49,246 bases of DNA from Planctomycetota bacterium (GTDB lineage Bacteria > Planctomycetota > UBA1135 > UBA2386): NCBI GenBank assembly GCA_020848735.1, contig JADLHO010000157.1, positions 1 through 49,246 of the forward strand. The letters are read 5' to 3'. Both the position numbers and the translations under genes were made by a program. Each line of letters begins with the position of its first letter. Position 1 is the stretch's first letter. Positions 24,505 to 33,871 of this stretch are shown in pieces. The notes below the pieces were generated by a model, which was not told the DNA's origin, searched no databases, and was given only the letters and a program-made list of their open reading frames with translations.

Positions 24505-27500
24505 ATGCGGCGTCGCCTGCGCTTCGGTCTCGCCCTGCTCTGCCTGCTCGCGGCCGTCGCCGCGCTGGCGGCGCTCGTCGTGCTGCGGCTCGGTCGACCT
24601 CTCTACTACAGCGACGGCGTCGGGCTCGTGCGCGCGGACGCCCTCGCCGATCGCCCGATGCAGGTCTTCGAGCGCCCGACGCCGCGCTTCGAGGTGCCGG
24701 GTCCGGTGCGCGGTCGCTTCGCCGTGCTGCCGGATGGCCGCCTCCTCTACGGCCTGGCCCGCAGCGCGGAGCGCACGGAGCTCGTGAGCTTCGACCCGCG
24801 CCTGCCCGACTCGGCACCGGTGCCGCTCGCGATCGGCGCGGGCAACCACGAGTTCTCGCCCTGCCTCGACGAGCGGGGCGAGCTCTGGTTCTGCTCCGAC
24901 CGCGAGGGCGGGGCCGGCGGCTTCGACCTCTGGCGCGCGGCGCCGCTCGGCGAGGGTCGCTTCGCCGCGCCGACGCCCCTGCCGGCGACGGTGAACAGCC
25001 CGGCCGACGAGGTCGACCCGGCCCTCGCGCCCGAGGGCACGACGCTCGTCTTCGCGCGCCGCGTGCCCGACGAGACGCGCACGCGCCTGCACGTCGTCGA
25101 GCTCGACGCCGATCTGCCGGCCCGCGCGCTCTGGCCCGACGACGAGCGCGAGCCCTTCGCTCGTCTGTCGCGCGTGCTCGATCGCGAGCCGGCGTTCGCG
25201 CGCGACGGAACCTGGCTCTTCTTCGTGCGGGAGACCCAAGCGGCGGGCAAGCGCGTCTTCGGCGTGCCGCGGCTCGGCACGCAGTTCGACCGGCCGCTCG
25301 AGGAACACGTGCTGGGGGAGGGCGGCCGTTTCCACGCGCCGAGTCCGCTCGGCGACGGGGAGGGCTTCACCGTCCAACTCCTCGGCGAGGGCGAACGACC
25401 GCTGCTCTACGCGGCCCGCGCACGCCTGCTGCGACCGTGGTGGGAAGGGCAACGCGCGCTCGAGCGCCTCCTGCTCTGGGTGCTGGGGCTGGCGCTGTTG
25501 CTGCTCGCGCTGCTCCTGCTCGGCGCCCGCTGGCGCGCGCTCGACATCGTGACCTGGTGCATCCTCGTCTCGCTGCTCGTGCACGTGCTGCTCTGGTGGC
25601 TGCTCGAGGACGTGCTCATGGGCCTGCGCGAGCCCGCGGCCCGCGGCGACGGCGAGCGCATCGCGATCACGCTGATCGACGGCGAGACCGCCGCGGCCGC
25701 AGCGGCCGCGGCGAGCGGCGACCGCTCGGCGCAGGCCTGGCGCGCCGAACGCGCGGACCGTGCGGAGGCGGCGAGTGTGAGCGCGCCCGCGGCGGCACTC
25801 GCGAGCGCGAACTCCGTGCCCGCGACCGACGCGGAGCTCGTGGAGCTCACGCGCTCGGAACCGTCGCCTCAGGCGCTCGCGACGGCCGACGCGGCGGCGA
25901 GTCTGCAGGACGCGCCGACGCCGTCCGCACCGCGCAGCGGCGACGACGCGCTGCCCGCGAGCGAGCTCGGACTCGCCGCCGCCGCCGCGCAGCCGCGCCC
26001 GGCGCACGACGCCGCGCGCCCGCCCGTGGCGGGGGACGCGGTCGGCATCACCGTGACGGCGCCCGGAGCCGGCGAGCTGCCGAAGGACCTGCCGGCGACG
26101 GCGACGCCGGCGCTCGCGGGTGAGGCAGTCCTGACGCGGGCCGTGCCGGCGCCGAGCGCGGCGGCGCTCGACGCGCCCAGCCTGCGCGATGCCCCGCAGG
26201 TCGCGGCCGCCAGCGCGCGGCCCGCGCTCGCCGCTGCCCTGCCCGCGCTCGCGGGTCCGGCGGCGCTGGCGAACCGCGGCCCGCGCGAGACGCTCGACGA
26301 ACCCGCCGCACGCCCCGTCGCCGGCGCGGCTCCTGGCGAGGGCGAGCTCGTCGTGAGCGGACCCGCGGCGACCGCGCTCCCCGCGAGCGCGCGCGCGCCC
26401 GCCGTCGAGCCGGTCCTGGAGCTCCGGCCCGCGGCGCCCGTGGCCGGCGTCGCGCGGCGCAAGGCAGACGCCGGTCTGCGCGACGCCCTCGTCGCGACCG
26501 CGGAACCCGCCGCGCGCACCGAGCGCGTCGCGGCCGCGCTCAGCGCCCTCGCGCCGGGCTCCGCGCAGCCTCTTGGGCCCACGGCGCGGAACGCGTCGCC
26601 GGCGGCCAGGCCGACCGCAGCGCCGCGCGATGCCGGCGACGCACCGGTGGCCGCTCCGCAGCCCGTCGCCGCCGCCTTGCCCGCGGCCGCGCGCCCGGCG
26701 ACCGAGATCGGACCGGCGCTCCCGCGCGCGGCGGTGTCGGCGGCGTCACCGTCCCGCCCCCTGCGGCGCGGGCCGTCGCTCGCCGATGCGATCCCGGCGT
26801 CCGCCGACGGCCAGCCCAGCGGCTCGCCGCGCGCGCCGAAGGACCACGCGGCCGGATCGCGGGCGTCGGCAGCGACCCTCACCGCGCTGGCGCCGCGCGC
26901 CGCGGAGCTGCCGCGCGCGGCGCGCCGCACGCTGCGCGAGTCCCCGGCACCGGACCAGGCATGGCCGGCACCGGCGAGCAGCCTGCCGGCGGCGCCGCGC
27001 GGCAGCGCGAGCGGTCCCGAACTCGCCGCGCGCACGGATCTCGCCGCGCTCTACGGCAATCGCTTCGGTCCGCAGAAGGCCGCGGCGATCGAGCGCTTCG
27101 GCGGCAGCGTGGAAACCGAGCGCGCGGTCGCGGCGGGCCTCGCGTACCTCGCGTCGATCCAGGATCCCCGCGGGCACTGGGGCAGGAAGTCCTTCGAGCA
27201 CGCGAAGTACGGCGAGGTCTGGGTGGGCAAGACCGCGCTCTGCGTGCTCGCGTTCCTCGGCGCCGGCCACACCCCGCGTTCGAACACGCAGTACAGCGCG
27301 GTGGTCGATCGCGCGATCGAGGCGCTGCTCGACGTGCAGGGCGAGTCCACCGCGCACTTCGGCGACACCTCGTCCTACTCGCACGGCATCGCGACCTACG
27401 CGCTCGCCGAGTGCCTCGCGATCAGCGGCGACGCGCGCCTGAGGGAACCGGTGCAGCGCGCCGTGACCTGGATCCTGGCGAACCAGGACAGCTCGCGCGA

Positions 27501-28155
27501 CCGGCGCAACCGCGGTGGCTGGGGCTACTTCTCGGGCACGCGTACTCCGGAGGACGGCTATGCGCGCACGTCGATCACCGTGTGGCAGGTGATGGCGCTC
27601 GAGTCGAGCAAGCTCTCGGGCATCGCCGTCGACGACGAGGTGCTCGCGGCGGCGCGGAGCTTCCTGCGGAGCATGTTCGACAGCCGCCGTGGTTCCTTCC
27701 GCTACAACCACGAGCCGGGTCGCCTGAACTCGAATTGGCCGACCCTGCCGGCCTCGACTCCCGGTGCGGTGTTCTGCCTGCTGCTGCTCGGCGAGGACGT
27801 CGAGGATCAGCGCGTGCAGGCGGGCCTGCGCTACACGCTCGAGCGGCGTCCGCGGGCCTGGCGCGACGCGAGCGACGATGCGTTCGTGCTGCGCGCCGAG
27901 GGTCATCCCTACTTCTGGTACTGCGGCACGCTCGCGTGCTTCCTCGCCGGCGGTGACGCCTGGCGCGAGTGGAACGATGCGCTCAAGGCGGTCTTCCTCC
28001 CCGCGCAGAACGCCGACGGCTCGTTCACGCCGATCGGCGCCTATTCGGAATACGCGGGCGATCGCAAGGAGCACGCCGCCTTCACGACGGCCCTCGCCGT
28101 GCTCAGCCTCGAGGTCTACTACCGCTACGTCACGCCGCTGCTCACGCCGCGCTGA
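24505..28155 (+). CDS. Membrane fusion protein: PD40 propeller, three TM helices, Ala/Pro linker, squalene-cyclase-like toroid
   Basis: Protein of 1216 residues with unusual architecture. A signal anchor (8-28) is followed by a WD40-like PD40 propeller (about 70-300) with repeats such as EFSPCLDERGELWFCSD and GGFDLWRA. Two closely spaced helices (318-340 and 346-368) are separated by a short basic loop (ARWRALD), placing both the propeller and the following region in the periplasm by the positive-inside rule. A roughly 470-residue Ala/Pro/Arg-rich linker (about 376-845) leads to a C-terminal alpha/alpha toroid (850-1216) of the prenyltransferase/squalene-oxidase repeat type, with ASIQDPRGHWG, GGWGYFSG and NADGSFTPIG but no DxDD cyclase motif. 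TM plus long linker plus terminal domain recalls TonB/TolA, and PD40 recalls TolB. I infer an effector of the adjacent ExbB/ExbD motor, not a terpene cyclase. Confidence 0.8.
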   Translation: MRRRLRFGLALLCLLAAVAALAALVVLRLGRPLYYSDGVGLVRADALADRPMQVFERPTPRFEVPGPVRGRFAVLPDGRLLYGLARSAERTELVSFDPRLPDSAPVPLAIGAGNHEFSPCLDERGELWFCSDREGGAGGFDLWRAAPLGEGRFAAPTPLPATVNSPADEVDPALAPEGTTLVFARRVPDETRTRLHVVELDADLPARALWPDDEREPFARLSRVLDREPAFARDGTWLFFVRETQAAGKRVFGVPRLGTQFDRPLEEHVLGEGGRFHAPSPLGDGEGFTVQLLGEGERPLLYAARARLLRPWWEGQRALERLLLWVLGLALLLLALLLLGARWRALDIVTWCILVSLLVHVLLWWLLEDVLMGLREPAARGDGERIAITLIDGETAAAAAAAASGDRSAQAWRAERADRAEAASVSAPAAALASANSVPATDAELVELTRSEPSPQALATADAAASLQDAPTPSAPRSGDDALPASELGLAAAAAQPRPAHDAARPPVAGDAVGITVTAPGAGELPKDLPATATPALAGEAVLTRAVPAPSAAALDAPSLRDAPQVAAASARPALAAALPALAGPAALANRGPRETLDEPAARPVAGAAPGEGELVVSGPAATALPASARAPAVEPVLELRPAAPVAGVARRKADAGLRDALVATAEPAARTERVAAALSALAPGSAQPLGPTARNASPAARPTAAPRDAGDAPVAAPQPVAAALPAAARPATEIGPALPRAAVSAASPSRPLRRGPSLADAIPASADGQPSGSPRAPKDHAAGSRASAATLTALAPRAAELPRAARRTLRESPAPDQAWPAPASSLPAAPRGSASGPELAARTDLAALYGNRFGPQKAAAIERFGGSVETERAVAAGLAYLASIQDPRGHWGRKSFEHAKYGEVWVGKTALCVLAFLGAGHTPRSNTQYSAVVDRAIEALLDVQGESTAHFGDTSSYSHGIATYALAECLAISGDARLREPVQRAVTWILANQDSSRDRRNRGGWGYFSGTRTPEDGYARTSITVWQVMALESSKLSGIAVDDEVLAAARSFLRSMFDSRRGSFRYNHEPGRLNSNWPTLPASTPGAVFCLLLLGEDVEDQRVQAGLRYTLERRPRAWRDASDDAFVLRAEGHPYFWYCGTLACFLAGGDAWREWNDALKAVFLPAQNADGSFTPIGAYSEYAGDRKEHAAFTTALAVLSLEVYYRYVTPLLTPR

Positions 28156-28185
28156 TCGCCGAGGCCGCGCGGGTCGATCGCATCG

Positions 28186-28701
28186 TCATTGCACGCGGAT
28201 GCGGGCGACGACGGGTGCCGTGTCGAAGGTCTTCGCGTCGCCATCCGCATCGGCGCCGAGTGCGGCGGCCACGCGGACCTCGATCAGATCGCCGGATCGC
28301 GCGGCGGGGCCGAGGGCGAAGGGCAGCCGCAGCAGGGGGCCGGTCGGCAGGAGGGGCGGCGTGTCCTTGGTCGAGGTGTCGCCGACGAGCACGCGGATCC
28401 GGCCGGCGGCGACGAGCGCCGCGTCGAGCGTGCCGAGCGACACCAGAGGCTCGGCCGTGCCGTCGAAGACCACGCGGCTCGCGTCGAGCAGGAGGTCGAA
28501 CTGCGCGAGCGGCGGGAGCTCCGCCGCGGTGCCGGCGAGTCCCACGACGAGCGCCGCGCGGGGTGCCGCGAGCGCGACGGTGACGTCGTCGATCAGCAGC
28601 TTGGGCAGGACCCCGGCGGCACTGCCACCGCCGCCGCCGCCGCCGCAGGCAGCGAGGACGCCGAGGCAGACGCAGAGCTTCGCTCTCGAGAGGACACGCA
28701 T
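28186..28701 (-). CDS. Small lipoprotein, possible cohesin-like fold
   Basis: Predicted lipoprotein of 171 residues. The ATG at 28701 is chosen because it gives a signal ending in the lipobox LAAC (C19), followed by a glycine run (GGGGGGG). A frame extending to 28947 upstream is Arg/Ser-rich without protein character. The mature part is beta-rich (VTVALAAPRAALVVGL, FDLLLDASRVVF, GRIRVLVGD, LLRLPFAL, ADADGD), a pattern like bacterial cohesin-type Ig-like domains; this is a weak guess. The gene converges with the big fusion gene 30 bases away and has a -10 candidate 13 bases upstream. Confidence 0.65.
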   Translation of the reverse strand: MRVLSRAKLCVCLGVLAACGGGGGGGSAAGVLPKLLIDDVTVALAAPRAALVVGLAGTAAELPPLAQFDLLLDASRVVFDGTAEPLVSLGTLDAALVAAGRIRVLVGDTSTKDTPPLLPTGPLLRLPFALGPAARSGDLIEVRVAAALGADADGDAKTFDTAPVVARIRVQ

Positions 28702-28713
28702 CGCGGCGGAGCG

Positions 28714-28719
28714 AGGATA
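28714..28719 (-). promoter_or_regulatory. Candidate -10 element of the small lipoprotein gene
   Basis: TATCCT read on the minus strand, flanked by CGC and CGCTCCGCCG, ending 13 bases before the ATG at 28701. It is identical to the -10 before the pilin-like gene. Transcription would begin only about six bases upstream of the start codon. Confidence 0.4.
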
Positions 28720-28744
28720 GCGCGAGAACGCGGCCCGCGCGGCC

Positions 28745-29629
28745 TCACTTCGCGACGACGGGTTCGCCCTCGACGCGTGTGATCGGCAGCTCGACCTCGA
28801 AGAAGCGGCGAGGCGCCGGAACCATCGGCGAGTTGTAGCCCATCGTCCGCAGCGGTCCCGCCGGCGCATAGCGACCGCCCTGTGCCGCGAGCCAGGCCTC
28901 GAGCACGGCCCGCAGCTCCGCGATGCGCGCCGGGCTGTCGTAGCCACGCGCGCCGATCGTCACGGTCGTCATCGCCGGGAGGTCGACGACCTCGACCCGC
29001 TCGTCGGCCGCGTCGGGCCCGGCGGGGCCGAGCTCGCGGGTCTCGTAGAGGAAGGCCATCGAGGTCGTGCGGCGCGCCCGCGGGTCGGCCGCGTCGAACT
29101 CGACCTGCACCGGCGCCGTCATCGGGATCTCGTGGCGCTGGATGTGGCGGAAGAGCGCGAAGAACGGCGTGCCGGTCGCGCCCGCGCTGCGCATCGGGGT
29201 CCGCGCGAGGCGGTACTCGGGGTACTCCTTGACGACGACTTCGTCGATGGGCGCGGGCGACGGGAAGCCCTCCGGCATCGGCGCCTGGAGGTAGGGCGTG
29301 AAGCGCAGGTCCTCGGCGAGTTCCTCGAGCCGGCGCTCGAGCGCGTCGCGGTCGAGCCAGGCATCGGCGGCGAGCAGCAGGACCCTCGCGCGCGCCCGCG
29401 GCGACGCACCGAGGTCGGCCGCGATCGAAGGCAGCGAGTCCCGGAGTCCGGCGGCGCTGTCCGCGTGCTCGACCAGTCGGAGCAGGGCGTCGGCCGCGAC
29501 CGCACGCGGGGATGCTTGGTGCTGCGCGGCGAGGGGCATCGCGAGCGCGAGCGCGAAGCCGGCGGCGAGGTGACCGAATGGGCGAGAGGAGCGCCGAGGG
29601 CGCGCGACGACGTGGAGCGGCGAGATCAC
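28745..29629 (-). CDS. Exported SOUL-family haem-binding-like protein
   Basis: Exported protein of 294 residues with the SOUL/HBP fold. The GTG at 29629 is favoured because it gives a signal peptide with RPRRSSRPF, a hydrophobic core and MPLAAQ at its end; the in-frame ATG at 29677 would add 16 residues. The first 100 mature residues are helical and Ala/Arg-rich. The SOUL domain (about 125-294) has [28 protein letters not shown], and [19 protein letters not shown], all close to family patterns. Known SOUL proteins bind haem or related porphyrins, but no haem ligand can be assigned here. The gene diverges from the DUF255 gene 92 bases away. Confidence 0.8.
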   Translation of the reverse strand: MISPLHVVARPRRSSRPFGHLAAGFALALAMPLAAQHQASPRAVAADALLRLVEHADSAAGLRDSLPSIAADLGASPRARARVLLLAADAWLDRDALERRLEELAEDLRFTPYLQAPMPEGFPSPAPIDEVVVKEYPEYRLARTPMRSAGATGTPFFALFRHIQRHEIPMTAPVQVEFDAADPRARRTTSMAFLYETRELGPAGPDAADERVEVVDLPAMTTVTIGARGYDSPARIAELRAVLEAWLAAQGGRYAPAGPLRTMGYNSPMVPAPRRFFEVELPITRVEGEPVVAK

Positions 29630-29721
29630 GGCGCAGCCTTCGCAGCGCGCGAGGGCCCGGATGCGCGGCGCGAGCATCCGGGTGCTTGCCGCGTCCGCGA
29701 TCGGGCGTATGCACGGGGCCG

Positions 29722-31905
<2,184 letters not shown>

Positions 31906-31923
31906 TCCGCGGCCCCGGGGGCG

Positions 31924-33678
31924 TCAGTCCCAGGGGCGCGAGAGCCGGAACGCGGCGTTGATCAGGCCGACGTGCGAGTAGGTCTGCGGGAAGTTGCCCG
32001 TCAGTTCGAAGGTGCCGGGCACGATGTCCTCGCTGTAGAGCCCGAGCCCGTTGTGGCGCGCGAGGAGGAACTCGAAGAGCGCGCGCGCCTCGTCGGTCTC
32101 GCCGAGGATCGCCAGCGCCTCGACCAGCCAGAAGGAGCAGACGGTGAACGTCGCGCCCTGCTCGCCGAAGTCGTCCGCGACGTCGTAGCGCCGCACGAGG
32201 CGGTCCACCTGGAGCTGCGCCTGGATCGCGCGCACGTGGGTGTGGGCACGCGGGTCCTTTCGATCGAGCATCCCGAAGTGCAGTGCGAGCAGCATCGCGG
32301 CATCGAGGTGACCGGCGCCCGCGTGCTGCGTGAACACGCCGCGGCGCGGGTCGAAGCAACGGGTCTCGAGGATCTCCTTCGCCCGGGCGGCGGCGGCGTG
32401 CGCACGTGCCGTGAGCACGGGGTCGCCACAGACGGCGCCGATCTCCGCGGCGCGGGTCGCGCCCGCCCAATGCGCGAGCAGCGAGAAGGAGTGCAGCTGG
32501 CGCGAGCCGCGGAGCTCCCAGAGCCCCGCGTCGGGTTCCTCGAGCCGCGCCTCGAGCTGCGCGAGCAGGCGTGCCACGAGCGCGACGATGCCGTCGCGCC
32601 CGTCGACTCCGACGAAGCGGCTGTCGAGCAGCAGCCGGGAGATCGCGAGGATCATCTCGCCGTAGACGTCGTTCTGGATGTGCTCGTGCGCCTGGTTGCC
32701 GATCCGCACCGGCCGCTCGCCTTCGAAGCCCGCGAGGTGCTCGAGGACCTCCTCACGGACGTCGGCCGCGCCGTTGACCGCATAGAGCGGTTGCAGGCGG
32801 CCGTCGCCGAAGCGGTGGACGATGTTGCGCAGCCAGCCGAGGAAGCCCTCCATCTCCGCGAAGTGGCCGAGGCGCTCGAAGGCGTGCAGCGAGAAGTACG
32901 CGTCGCGCAGCCAGCAGTAGCGGTAGTCCCAGCAGCGACCGCTGCCGCGGAACTCCGGGAGGCTCGTCGTCGACGACGCGATGATGGCCCCGGTGTCCTC
33001 GAACTGGTGGAGCTTCAGCACGAGGGCGCTGCGGATCACCTCGCGCTGGTAGTCGCGCGGGATGCGCGTCTGCTTGATCCAGTCGCGCCAGTGTTCGATC
33101 GTCCGCGTGAGGAAGCGTTCGGCGGTCTCCTCGAGCGGACTCTCGAGCGGCTGGCCGTGGGTCAAGGCGAGGTGGCGCGGTCCGCTCAGCACGAACGGCG
33201 TGCCTTCCTGCACCCAGGTCAGCGGCAGGTTGGTGGTCAGGCGGAGCGGCGCGTCGAGTCCGCGGTACTCGATGTGGTGGCTGCCGACCCAGGTGCTGGC
33301 CTGACGTCGACCGTAGTCGCCCCGCGGCGTGCAGACGACGCGGACGAGCGGTTCGCCCTCGAGCGGGCGCAGGATCCGGTAGAGCGCCGTCGGCCGGAAG
33401 CTGCGCTCGTGTTGCCAGAAGCGCGGCGCGAAGTCGAGCAGTTCGAAGCTGCCGTGCTCGCCGCAGAAGGTCGTGCGCAGGACGTTCGTGTTGTCCACGT
33501 AGGCCTGCTCGACGCGTCGCGCGTCGGGCATCTCGATGCGGAAGCTGCCGCCCTGCTCGCGATCGAGGAGCGCGCCGAACACGAACGAGCTGTCGAAGCG
33601 CGGCCAGCAGAGCCACTCGACGGCGCCGTCGCGCAGCAGCGCGCTGTACGCGCAGTTGCCGATGATCCCGTAGCGCAT
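31924..33678 (-). CDS. Glycoside hydrolase family 15 protein (glucoamylase/trehalase-like)
   Basis: Cytoplasmic enzyme of 584 residues; no signal peptide. The ATG at 33678 is preferred over the TTG at 33726 because it yields the family N-terminus MRYGIIGNCAYSALL followed by GAVEWLCWPRFDSSF. The N-terminal beta-sandwich runs to about 220. The (alpha/alpha)6 barrel has GSGRCWDYRYCWLRDA, the LWELRGSRQLHS segment with the likely general-acid Glu, and GLYSEDIVPG with the likely general base, followed by LTGNFPQTYSHVGLI. GH15 enzymes release glucose from alpha-glucans, and some bacterial members cleave trehalose. It diverges from the trehalose synthesis gene, so a trehalose or storage-glucan role is likely. 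Confidence 0.88.
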   Translation of the reverse strand: MRYGIIGNCAYSALLRDGAVEWLCWPRFDSSFVFGALLDREQGGSFRIEMPDARRVEQAYVDNTNVLRTTFCGEHGSFELLDFAPRFWQHERSFRPTALYRILRPLEGEPLVRVVCTPRGDYGRRQASTWVGSHHIEYRGLDAPLRLTTNLPLTWVQEGTPFVLSGPRHLALTHGQPLESPLEETAERFLTRTIEHWRDWIKQTRIPRDYQREVIRSALVLKLHQFEDTGAIIASSTTSLPEFRGSGRCWDYRYCWLRDAYFSLHAFERLGHFAEMEGFLGWLRNIVHRFGDGRLQPLYAVNGAADVREEVLEHLAGFEGERPVRIGNQAHEHIQNDVYGEMILAISRLLLDSRFVGVDGRDGIVALVARLLAQLEARLEEPDAGLWELRGSRQLHSFSLLAHWAGATRAAEIGAVCGDPVLTARAHAAAARAKEILETRCFDPRRGVFTQHAGAGHLDAAMLLALHFGMLDRKDPRAHTHVRAIQAQLQVDRLVRRYDVADDFGEQGATFTVCSFWLVEALAILGETDEARALFEFLLARHNGLGLYSEDIVPGTFELTGNFPQTYSHVGLINAAFRLSRPWD

Positions 33679-33871
33679 GCGATCGGTTTCGTAGCGGGCG
33701 TGGTCGCTCTGCCCAGCCACGAACAAAAGTTTTCTGGCGGCGTCGCCCGGCGAACACGGCGGTGGCCTACGGGCTTACCCTGATCGGTCCTGCGGACTCA
33801 AAAGCCCGATGTGGCCCGCGTGGCGGCAGGCGATCCCGTCCCGAAGCGCTCGCGAAGTCGTAGACCAGACG
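33679..33871. promoter_or_regulatory. Divergent control region between GH15 and trehalose synthesis genes
   Basis: A 193-base gap that must hold promoters for both directions. It contains an unusual AT-rich spot, AAAAGTTTT at 33725-33733, nearly palindromic around one G, and a TACCCT-containing stretch (GCTTACCCTGATCGG, about 33774-33788) that could be a plus-strand -10. No motif is convincing enough to name a regulator. Confidence 0.4.

Noticed and set aside
24505..28155. A true squalene-hopene cyclase or prenyltransferase
   Set aside because: The toroid repeats match the superfamily, but no DxDD cyclase motif is present, the domain is periplasmic by topology, and it is fused to a propeller next to ExbB/ExbD.
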